Positions 1-7,153 of a stretch of 9,148 nucleotides of DNA are shown here, one piece after another. The notes beneath the pieces are model-generated. The model was given only the letters and a program-made list of their open reading frames with translations, ran no database searches and was not told the origin of the DNA. Position 1 is the first letter of the stretch, and each line of letters begins with the position of its first letter. Source of the DNA: Lactobacillaceae bacterium (GTDB lineage Bacteria; Bacillota; Bacilli; Lactobacillales; Lactobacillaceae); NCBI GenBank assembly GCA_031282325.1, contig JAITDY010000068.1, positions 1 through 9,148 of the forward strand. Reading direction: 5' to 3'. The position numbers and the translations under genes are program-made.

Positions 1-1749
1 ATTCCATTGATCGGCTGTTAAATTAATCTTGGCACTTGCAACATTAGATGCGCTATAAACTTGTTTGTCAATTTGATTATTTTTTACATTAATACTAGAA
101 ACGACGTGTGGGGTGATTAACTTTCCACCATTAGCTATTGCAGAAATATATCTAGCCATTTGAACTACTGTATATTGATCTACTTGTCCAAATGATAAGT
201 CGACAAATTTTCCGGCATTGTCTCCAGTGCTTGGCGCTTTATACCCAGATGTTTCCCCGGGCAAATCAATTCCTGTTTTGTATCCCAAACCAAATTGTTC
301 AAATCCATTTCTCAATTCGTTCCAAATATTATCAGAAATATTCAAACTCATCCCCGGGGAATAAGGGGTACCATTCATTTTAAGTGCTAATTGAATCATA
401 TAAGTATTAGAGGATACAGCTAAAGCTTCTTGGGCTGTAAGTGGATATGGCGTTCCTTCTTTATTGAAAAATGATGTTTTTTCTGGTGTTCCAGCTATTT
501 TAATAGCTTGATCGACCAAAGTATTTTCACTCGGGGTAATTATATTTTTTTGCAAGGCATTTGCTACCATTGCAGGTTTTACTGCCGAACCCATTGCAAA
601 CGGAGAAAAAATAGTTGCAAGTGGATTAGAAGATATTTCGTGAGTTTTATTGTCGCGGTCCCAACCGGTCATAGCATAAATTCCACCGGTATACGGATTA
701 ATTACCATAGCATATCCACCTGTAGAACCACCGCCAAGTATATTTTTTTTGGTAGCTTGTGAAATTATTTTTTGAAATTCTGAATTAATAGTTAAATGTA
801 AATTTTCTCCATTCATCCCCTTATTAACAATTTTTTGAATATCTAATGAACCATCGCTAGAAACTTCATTTACCTTATCAATTCCACGTAACTGCAATTC
901 ATATTGCTGTTCAAGCCCAGATATTCCAACGCGTGAATTAAGTGCATATCCAAAAGCTTGCATTTTCTTTAATTGCGAATCGGGAATTCCAGTTGTGCTA
1001 GTGGACAAACTCCCTAAAATCTGGCGCATTGATTCATCATCACTTTGTGTTCGAGACCAATTTTGTGTAACACTGATACCCTTTAAAGATGATTGTCTTT
1101 CACCTATACTAGCAATTTCTTGATCAGATACATTTTTTTCTTTAATAACTCCGCTACTTTCATTTGGGGTTTGAATCATTCGATCATAAATAAATGCATT
1201 GGTTTTTTGCTTTTTTGGCAGAGAAAAGTTGCTTTTGGTTAAATAATCTACCATTTTTTTATTGACTTCAGCTGATGTTAATTGATTTAATTTATTTTGC
1301 GTATATCCTAATTTATTAATTACTTCATTTATATTATTAGGATTAGCGAGATAATAATCGATTTCCTGCCGTTGAGTTAAATTATCAGAATTTACGGATA
1401 AATATTTCGATAACTTATCAGCAATTTTTAATATTGATTGTGCAGACTCGTTACCACTACGATTAAACATCACTGAAGCAATTGGGGTATTATTCGTTAC
1501 TACTTGACCAGCAGAATCATATATTAATCCCCTAGGTACCGCTTGTTTTTCATAAATTACTTCTGTTTTATTAACAAGTTGTTTATATTCATTGCCAGAA
1601 ACAATTGTTATTAGAGCTAATTTTAAGACTAATAATGATAGTAAAAAAACAATAATGCCAAAGAGAACATTTAACCTTAAGGACAATATTTCATTGTTTG
1701 TTGGAATTTTGGAATTTGTATTTTTTTCTAAATCTGAATAATTCTTCAT
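1..1749 (-). CDS. Class B penicillin-binding protein (PBP2b-type D,D-transpeptidase), 3' end cut by window
   Basis: This is a monofunctional peptidoglycan transpeptidase that cross-links stem peptides outside the membrane, most likely the elongation-type PBP2b of lactic acid bacteria. I translated 583 codons with no stop, running off base 1. A short cytoplasmic tail is followed by one membrane anchor (about residues 27-50). Next comes a dimerisation-type start with PRGLIYD (72-78), then the transpeptidase domain from about 315. The nucleophile motif is SAVK (S388, K391) and the second motif is SSN (446-448). GIDLPGE (493-499) and the SFGQ stretch (519-522) are typical of the family. The KTG box expected further on lies outside the window, since such proteins usually run to about 700 residues. 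The ATG at 1749 has no clear Shine-Dalgarno; an in-frame GTG lies two codons upstream (1755). It is divergent from the YfhO gene, which also acts on the envelope. Family assignment is secure; the exact paralogue is not. Confidence 0.93.
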   Translation of the reverse strand, partial: MKNYSDLEKNTNSKIPTNNEILSLRLNVLFGIIVFLLSLLVLKLALITIVSGNEYKQLVNKTEVIYEKQAVPRGLIYDSAGQVVTNNTPIASVMFNRSGNESAQSILKIADKLSKYLSVNSDNLTQRQEIDYYLANPNNINEVINKLGYTQNKLNQLTSAEVNKKMVDYLTKSNFSLPKKQKTNAFIYDRMIQTPNESSGVIKEKNVSDQEIASIGERQSSLKGISVTQNWSRTQSDDESMRQILGSLSTSTTGIPDSQLKKMQAFGYALNSRVGISGLEQQYELQLRGIDKVNEVSSDGSLDIQKIVNKGMNGENLHLTINSEFQKIISQATKKNILGGGSTGGYAMVINPYTGGIYAMTGWDRDNKTHEISSNPLATIFSPFAMGSAVKPAMVANALQKNIITPSENTLVDQAIKIAGTPEKTSFFNKEGTPYPLTAQEALAVSSNTYMIQLALKMNGTPYSPGMSLNISDNIWNELRNGFEQFGLGYKTGIDLPGETSGYKAPSTGDNAGKFVDLSFGQVDQYTVVQMARYISAIANGGKLITPHVVSSINVKNNQIDKQVYSASNVASAKINLTADQWN

Positions 1750-1793
1750 AGGCACTTAATAAAATTATTTTATCACGCTAGTAAAATATAACT
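1750..1793. promoter_or_regulatory. Divergent intergenic region, presumed promoters for the PBP and yfhO
   Basis: These 44 bases must carry or adjoin the promoters of two divergent genes. On the plus strand TAAAAT (1782-1787) is a possible -10 box ending six bases before the yfhO ATG. On the minus strand GATAAAAT (around 1766-1774) is a possible -10 for the PBP. No convincing -35 is visible for either. ATTTTA (1767-1772) and TAAAAT (1782-1787) form an inverted repeat with nine bases between, but in such AT-rich DNA this may be chance. Neither gene has an evident Shine-Dalgarno here. Confidence 0.3.
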
Positions 1794-4397
1794 ATGCGAT
1801 TATTTATCAAATCACACACTTTTGTATTTGCTTTTTTTATTCCATTTTTAATTGCAAATTTATATTTTTTCAGTAGACAAATGGCTCCATATGGAAATAG
1901 TTCAATTTTAACTGTGGATCTGGGTCAACAATATATTGACTTATTTGCTGGCTTTAAGCATACATTATTAAATGACCCAAGTTCGATTTTTTTTTCCTTC
2001 TCAAAAAATATGGGAGGAGAAATGTTTTCCGAATGGGGCTATTACCTTTTTAGTCCTTTAAATCTTCTTTTATTATTTTTCAATCAATTAAATCTACCAA
2101 TTGGATTACTTTTATTATTAACTATTCGTTTTGGGCTAGCAAGCCTATCGATGTCTTATTTTTTAAGAATAGGACTTGTTATAAAAAATCCATTTCTGAT
2201 TTTAGCAATTTCAATTTCATACTCATTTTCTGGCTGGATGGTTGCCAATGCAGTTAATTTTTTGTGGCAAGACAATTTTATTCTTTTACCACTTTTAGCC
2301 TTAACAACTTTTAATTTCATTAAAAATAAAAAATATATTCCTTTTATTTTTTTGTTTGCTTTTATAATAATCGATAATTTTTATATAGCTTACATGGTTG
2401 GATTATTCATGCCATTTTTTGCATTGTGGTACCTAACTCAAATAAATTTATCAATTAAACAAAAAATTACAATTTTCATTAAATATCTGTTATCGATGAT
2501 CCTTTCGGTTTTAATTGCATCGATAACCTTATTACCTACTGGATATCAACTTTTTTTAGGAAAGGGACAAGATTCTGTTGATAAATTGGATTTTAATTTA
2601 ATAAAGAATTCTTTTGGTACCTTATTTAAAATAATTCCAGGATCATTTAATTTCGAGGAAATGAAGCACGGCTTTGCTAATTTTTATATTCCAATCTTTA
2701 TCTTTTTCCTAGTAATTATTTATTTGACAAATAAAAACATAAAAGTATCTACTAAAATAGCAACTGCTACAATAATTCTTTTATATCTTTCTAGTTTTAT
2801 TATTAATGCTTTAAATTTAATTCAACATATGATGCAATTCCCAGTTTGGTATCCTTATAGATTCTCTTTTATATTAATTTTCTTTTTGCTTACGGTATCA
2901 GCGAGTGTTTATTCAGAAAAAGAAAAAGTAGAAATACCTTTGTTGGCTTTATTTTTAATTATTATTATCGTTATTTCTATTCAATCGTTATTGAACTTTA
3001 AAAACTTTGATTTTTTAAGCGAAAATACCTCATTAGCCTTTTTATTTACTGGCATTTTCTCAATTATTGCTTTTTCAGTCGTCGGGAAATATCGAACTTA
3101 TTTATTATCGATAATTGCAATTAGTTTATCTATTTTCAATTTTGTTGTTTCCTTTAATAATTTTGATTTTCTCACTTATAATGAATACAAAAAAACCGTT
3201 GTAGCATTACAAAATGGCATTCAGAACATTATGGATAAAAATTTTTACCGGATTGGGCAGACATTTTCTCGTACTCGTGGTGATAGCTTTGCTACCAATT
3301 TTTTTGGCGGTTCTCATTTTGCTTCCACAACCGATAAGCAGACACCTAAAATGTATACCGATTTTGGACAAAACGCTGGGGATTACAACGCTAGCTACTC
3401 ATTTGGAACGGTATTAACCGATAATCTTTTTAGCTTTAAATATTTTTTAACCCCAAGTTATATGGATGACCACACTAAAGGGTCGGCAGCTAAAATGGCT
3501 AATTCATATCGTCCAGACTTAGAAGATTATAAAATTATTTTTAGAAATAACAACGTTACTACTTTAAAAAATTCAGATGCCCTACCAATCATCTATACTT
3601 CTAGTAAGACAATATTAAATATTCATCCTGTCGAATATAATCCAATTCAAACTACAAATGATTTTTGGGATGGGGTTACAGGTGAATATAACTACCCACT
3701 CTCTAATATTCCAATTAATCAAACACAAATAAAGTACACTAACTTAATACAAAATATTGGTTTAAATGGAATTACCTTTACTAAAAAACAGCAAAATAAA
3801 GATGCTTTTATAACAATTAATTTTGTTCCAACAACAAATGATTCTTATTATTTAACACTTGGAAATTCTATAAATAATGATAATAGCGATATTTTAATTA
3901 ATAATTATTCAATTCCCAAAGCTCCAGACAAGAGAGGGGTTGGGACTTTGAATGTCGCTTATAAAAATAAAAATAAACCAATCAACATCTCAATAAAATT
4001 AAAAGAAAAGAATTTATATTTAGCTAATATTGGTTTATATCAACTAAATAATAAACAAGTTAGTACTGATGCTAAGGTAATACAATCTAGGGGAATTAAA
4101 AATCTTAAATTTTCAAATACAAAATTTAGCGGATATTTAACTGCTGATCAAAATAATAATATTCTTGTATCATCGGTTCCCTATTCAAATGGATGGACAT
4201 TAAAAATTGACGGTAGAAAAGAAAAAATAATAAAAATAGATAAATACTTTATTGGCGCAAAAATACCTATAGGAAAACATAAAATTGTATTACAATATAA
4301 TGAGCCGTTTATTAAAATGGCACTTTATATTTCAATAACAAGTGTTATTGGCATTTTGCTGTTAAAATTAATATTAATTTTTTATAAAAAGAATTAA
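1794..4397 (+). CDS. yfhO: YfhO family polytopic membrane protein (predicted GT-C glycosyltransferase)
   Basis: This 867-residue protein has roughly 12-14 membrane helices in residues 10-455, a large soluble, presumably extracellular region (about 456-840), and a final helix (about 842-863). The family signature near the N-terminus is visible as DLGQQYIDLF (42-51), in the first outside loop where GT-C enzymes carry their catalytic acid; D42 is the candidate. YYLFSPLNLL (83-92) follows as in relatives. The C-terminal beta domain ends with NGWTLKIDG (799-807) and a GKHKIVLQY stretch (827-835), typical of YfhO. In Bacillus and Listeria, YfhO proteins move a sugar from a lipid-phosphate carrier onto lipoteichoic acid, together with a CsbB-type transferase and a GtcA-type flippase. 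Neither partner is in this window, so substrate and acceptor are inferred only. An in-frame stop (1782-1784) excludes an earlier start. There is no visible ribosome binding site. It probably shares a transcript with greA. Confidence 0.88.
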   Translation: MRLFIKSHTFVFAFFIPFLIANLYFFSRQMAPYGNSSILTVDLGQQYIDLFAGFKHTLLNDPSSIFFSFSKNMGGEMFSEWGYYLFSPLNLLLLFFNQLNLPIGLLLLLTIRFGLASLSMSYFLRIGLVIKNPFLILAISISYSFSGWMVANAVNFLWQDNFILLPLLALTTFNFIKNKKYIPFIFLFAFIIIDNFYIAYMVGLFMPFFALWYLTQINLSIKQKITIFIKYLLSMILSVLIASITLLPTGYQLFLGKGQDSVDKLDFNLIKNSFGTLFKIIPGSFNFEEMKHGFANFYIPIFIFFLVIIYLTNKNIKVSTKIATATIILLYLSSFIINALNLIQHMMQFPVWYPYRFSFILIFFLLTVSASVYSEKEKVEIPLLALFLIIIIVISIQSLLNFKNFDFLSENTSLAFLFTGIFSIIAFSVVGKYRTYLLSIIAISLSIFNFVVSFNNFDFLTYNEYKKTVVALQNGIQNIMDKNFYRIGQTFSRTRGDSFATNFFGGSHFASTTDKQTPKMYTDFGQNAGDYNASYSFGTVLTDNLFSFKYFLTPSYMDDHTKGSAAKMANSYRPDLEDYKIIFRNNNVTTLKNSDALPIIYTSSKTILNIHPVEYNPIQTTNDFWDGVTGEYNYPLSNIPINQTQIKYTNLIQNIGLNGITFTKKQQNKDAFITINFVPTTNDSYYLTLGNSINNDNSDILINNYSIPKAPDKRGVGTLNVAYKNKNKPINISIKLKEKNLYLANIGLYQLNNKQVSTDAKVIQSRGIKNLKFSNTKFSGYLTADQNNNILVSSVPYSNGWTLKIDGRKEKIIKIDKYFIGAKIPIGKHKIVLQYNEPFIKMALYISITSVIGILLLKLILIFYKKN

Positions 4398-4433
4398 ACT
4401 ATTATTTGAATAAAAACTAAAAATAAATTAAGT

Positions 4434-4439
4434 AAGGAA
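4434..4439 (+). promoter_or_regulatory. Ribosome binding site of greA
   Basis: AAGGAA lies six bases before the greA ATG at 4446. It is the clear Shine-Dalgarno on the plus strand and fixes the start. The 48-base gap after yfhO shows no terminator hairpin, so greA can be read from the yfhO transcript; I could not identify a separate promoter. Confidence 0.7.
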
Positions 4440-4445
4440 TAAATA

Positions 4446-4931
4446 ATGGACGAAGAAAAAGTTTTTCCAATGACCCAAGAGGGATTGGACAAAATTAAAG
4501 ATGAACTTGATAATTTAATTACCGTTCGGAGGGCAGAAATTGCTCAAAGAATTAAAGAAGCCCGCCAATTTGGTGATTTATCTGAAAATTCAGAATATCA
4601 ATCAGCTAAAGATGATCAGGCTTTTATTGAGGGAAGAATTGTTAAATTACAAAATATGATTCAATATGCGCAAGTAATTAATTCTGCTGATGTTGCAAAA
4701 AATGAGGTTTCCCTAGGAAAAAAAGTTACTTTTAAGGAAATTCCTAATGGAAATGATGAAAGTTATACCATTGTTGGTTCCGCCGAAGCTGATCCTTTTG
4801 AAAATAAAATATCGAATGAATCTCCAATGGGCCAAGCACTTATTGGGCATAAAACTGGAGAAACGATTGAAATTCCTCTCCCTAACGGAAATAAGCTTAC
4901 AGTGGAAATATTGCACGTGAAAACAGCATAA
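4446..4931 (+). CDS. greA: Transcription elongation factor GreA
   Basis: GreA binds the secondary channel of RNA polymerase and stimulates cleavage of the backtracked transcript, rescuing stalled complexes in the cytoplasm. The 161 residues match the usual family length. Residues about 8-80 form the antiparallel coiled coil, and the tip carries the FGDLSENSEY motif (42-51). Its acidic pair D44 and E47 corresponds to the Mg2+-coordinating residues of E. coli GreA. The C-terminal FKBP-like domain (about 88-159) ends with IGHKTGETIEI (133-143), a GreA hallmark. A good AAGGAA ribosome binding site supports the start. In many lactic acid bacteria greA follows mltG. Here yfhO is upstream, and a protein with an MltG-type domain sits convergently just downstream. 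Confidence 0.98.
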   Translation: MDEEKVFPMTQEGLDKIKDELDNLITVRRAEIAQRIKEARQFGDLSENSEYQSAKDDQAFIEGRIVKLQNMIQYAQVINSADVAKNEVSLGKKVTFKEIPNGNDESYTIVGSAEADPFENKISNESPMGQALIGHKTGETIEIPLPNGNKLTVEILHVKTA

Positions 4932-4965
4932 AAAAACTTCTTAATTTAAATTAAGAAGTTTTTTT
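4930..4965. terminator. Bidirectional Rho-independent terminator
   Basis: A perfect 22-base palindrome (4937-4958, CTTCTTAATTT and its complement) is flanked by A residues on the left and T residues on the right, so pairing can extend to 4930-4965. Read rightwards it gives a hairpin plus U-run after greA. Read leftwards it does the same after the glucosaminidase gene. It begins inside the greA stop codon (4929-4931) and reaches the stop codon of the minus-strand gene (4964-4966). The stem is AT-rich. Confidence 0.88.
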
Positions 4966-5947
4966 ATTTTACATTATCGTATTGCGATAAATTATAAGTT
5001 TCTATAATTTCAATAATTTTATTTTCATACTCTGGATCAGTAGCGTAACCATCAACTACTAATTCATGCGCAGCAGTTTTATAATCTCTTGCTTTAATCA
5101 CTGAATCAAAAACGTGTGGCTTCAAGTCGGTTCCGTTATATAAAAATTTAGCATGTTCTTCCATACCTTGTTTCCATGAATCAAAAACAGCAAAGGAATC
5201 ATTAACTGTAGATTCAGTTTTGCCGTCCCAGAATTCTGTAGTTTGAAGTGTAACTGATTTTTGGCCAGATTGAGCCTTAATACCGTAATAATTATTATAT
5301 TTGGAAGCTAAGGTTGATTTACCCCACTGTGACTCTAGAATAGTTTGAGCTAAATTAATTGAGGTTAAAATACCGTATTTTTTTTGCATTTCTTGAGCAT
5401 AATTTACTCTTTCTTGAATAAATTGCAATTTTTCAATATCAGTGTTAGGTCCAGTTGTAAATAAAGTATACATTGACGGTACATCCATTGATTTTTGAAT
5501 ATAGTAATTTCCTGCCTTTAAAGCAGAATCTCCTTTAGAAACGAAGTACTGATAAAAGACACTAGAATCCTTAATCAATTCCTTTTGCTTTAATTGAGAA
5601 GCTAATTTATCAACAGTAGAACCGCTTGGAAAATTTATTTTGATATAGTTGTTATCATTTGGGTCTACTGCTTTAAGTGCCTGCTTATTGTATGCTTCCT
5701 GTTTTTTTTCTGAAATCGAATAATGGATAGCTAAACCAATAGCTGCTAATAACATTACAGCTATTCCAATAATAAAACCCTTGTTTTGTTTTTTTTTCTT
5801 TTTCGGTTGCATAATTGGGCCTAATTCTTGATTATTGTTTAACTGATTAATTTGGCCGTTATTGTATGGCATTTGAGAATTACTATACGAATTAAATTGA
5901 GGATTATTACTTGAATTATCGCTATTGTTTGTAGGTGGTAATTTCAT
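4964..5947 (-). CDS. Membrane-anchored GH73 glucosaminidase with MltG-type LysM-like domain
   Basis: This 327-residue protein is probably a cell-wall hydrolase that cuts the glycan between GlcNAc and MurNAc outside the membrane. Residues 1-47 are an N/Q/S/P-rich, probably disordered cytoplasmic tail. A lysine run (49-53) precedes a single membrane helix (about 58-76). Residues about 101-167 resemble the LysM-like N-terminal domain of the endolytic transglycosylase MltG: FPSGSTVDKLASQL, then KAGNYYI (144-150) and a closing L-F-T-T-G. The catalytic part of MltG is absent. It is replaced by a GH73 domain (about 176-323) with ILESQWGKS (203-211), in which E205 is the likely general acid. It also has the YYGIK (220-224) and YATDPEY (301-307) motifs. 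GGAGAAAG lies 11 bases before the ATG. The gene starts six bases after ackA ends, so the two are likely cotranscribed. Confidence 0.88.
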   Translation of the reverse strand: MKLPPTNNSDNSSNNPQFNSYSNSQMPYNNGQINQLNNNQELGPIMQPKKKKKQNKGFIIGIAVMLLAAIGLAIHYSISEKKQEAYNKQALKAVDPNDNNYIKINFPSGSTVDKLASQLKQKELIKDSSVFYQYFVSKGDSALKAGNYYIQKSMDVPSMYTLFTTGPNTDIEKLQFIQERVNYAQEMQKKYGILTSINLAQTILESQWGKSTLASKYNNYYGIKAQSGQKSVTLQTTEFWDGKTESTVNDSFAVFDSWKQGMEEHAKFLYNGTDLKPHVFDSVIKARDYKTAAHELVVDGYATDPEYENKIIEIIETYNLSQYDNVK

Positions 5948-5953
5948 TAATTT

Positions 5954-7153
5954 TTAATCTTTCTCCATTAAGTTTACAACATCGCGAGCAATAGCTAATT
6001 CTTCATTAGTTGGAATTAGTAAGGCTTTAAAACTAGAATCGTCAGTTGATAACTGAACTTCTTCTCCACGCTTTGCGTTATTTTCTTTATCAACTTTTAA
6101 ACCGAGATAATTAAATTTATTCATTATTTTTTCACGTATAGGCGAAGAATTTTCTCCAATTCCAGCAGTAAATATAATCGCATCAACACCTTCTAACTCC
6201 ATAATATATTGCGAAACATATTTTGCAACGCGATCAACGAACATATTAATAGCCAATTTAGCGTGATGATTGGTTTGTTCGACTTCCAATAAATCTCTCA
6301 TATCAGTTGAAATAGTTGAAATACCGATCAATCCTGATTTATTATTCAAGACATTCATCATTTGTTCATCATCAAGTTCTTCTTTTTCTTTAATGTAATC
6401 AACTAAGGAAACATCAACATCACCTACTCTTGTTGCCATGATTAATCCAGCAATTGGGGTAAATCCCATTGAAGTATCTATACTTTTACCATTTTTAATT
6501 GCTGTAATCGATGCTCCAGCTCCAAGATGTAGCGTAATCAGCTTTAATTCATCTAAAGGTTTATTTAAAATCTCAGCAGCTCGACTTGCGACATAGCGAT
6601 GGCTGGTTCCATGTGCTCCATACTTACGTGCTCCGTACTTCGTATAGTATTCATATGGCAATCCATATAAGTAATTTTCTTCTGGCATCGTTTGGTGGAA
6701 GGCAGTATCGAAAACTACTACTTGAATAGCATTTGGCATAGCCTTACTAAACGCTTTTATGCCTTGCGCATTAGCTGGATTGTGTAATGGTGCATAAGAA
6801 GCTAATCTTTCAATTTTTTCAATCACCTCCGGCGTTGCTACAACTGATTTATTAAACCATTCTCCACCTGCAACAACACGATGTCCGACTCCTTTAATAT
6901 CGTTAAAATCATTTACAATTTTAAAATCAGTAAATTTTTTTAATAAATATTGAATTGAAGATTCATGATTTTTAAATTCCAAACGTTCGCTATATTTTTT
7001 TCCGTTATATTTGATTGTTGCATTATCATCTTCATCTAAAATGCTCCCAATTCTTTCAATAACTCCTTCAGAAATAACTGTTTCCTCTGGCATTTCTAAA
7101 AGTTTAAATTTAAGAGATGAAGATCCCGCGTTTACTGATAAAATTTTAGTCAT
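5954..7153 (-). CDS. ackA: Acetate kinase
   Basis: AckA interconverts acetyl phosphate plus ADP with acetate plus ATP in the cytoplasm, the ATP-yielding last step of acetate formation. All 399 residues of a normal-length enzyme are present. Visible family motifs are SVNAGSSSLKFKL (6-18, N8), GHRVVAGG (90-97, R92), VFDTAFHQTMP (147-157, D149), AHGTSHRYV (180-188, H181), HLGAGAS (209-215), R242, FTAGIGENS (328-336) and PTNEE (381-385). These correspond to the known catalytic and nucleotide-binding residues. The segment MATRVGDVDVSL (239-250) differs from the common MGTRSGDIDPAL form but keeps the arginine. A strong GGAGG six bases upstream fixes the start. The ATG overlaps the stop of the preceding gene as TAATG, suggesting coupled translation. 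The order comG-ytxK-ackA is common in Lactobacillales. Confidence 0.97.
   Translation of the reverse strand: MTKILSVNAGSSSLKFKLLEMPEETVISEGVIERIGSILDEDDNATIKYNGKKYSERLEFKNHESSIQYLLKKFTDFKIVNDFNDIKGVGHRVVAGGEWFNKSVVATPEVIEKIERLASYAPLHNPANAQGIKAFSKAMPNAIQVVVFDTAFHQTMPEENYLYGLPYEYYTKYGARKYGAHGTSHRYVASRAAEILNKPLDELKLITLHLGAGASITAIKNGKSIDTSMGFTPIAGLIMATRVGDVDVSLVDYIKEKEELDDEQMMNVLNNKSGLIGISTISTDMRDLLEVEQTNHHAKLAINMFVDRVAKYVSQYIMELEGVDAIIFTAGIGENSSPIREKIMNKFNYLGLKVDKENNAKRGEEVQLSTDDSSFKALLIPTNEELAIARDVVNLMEKD

Noticed and set aside
256..282. K-T-G at PBP residues 491-493 as the third active-site motif
   Set aside because: It is part of the conserved GIDLPGE stretch that precedes the true KTG box in PBP2b proteins, and the true box lies past the window edge.
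192..762. Two plus-strand frames (192-383 and 508-762)
   Set aside because: They lie antisense inside the PBP gene, have Cys/His/Tyr-rich compositions unlike real proteins, and have no ribosome binding sites.
3214..3417. 67-codon frame inside yfhO in another phase
   Set aside because: It is a shadow of the yfhO frame, which is continuous and conserved through this region.
4713..4916. Antisense frame inside greA
   Set aside because: It is fully covered by the conserved greA coding sequence and has no independent signal.
4964..5947. True MltG endolytic transglycosylase
   Set aside because: Only the LysM-like part is present. The catalytic domain is replaced by GH73.
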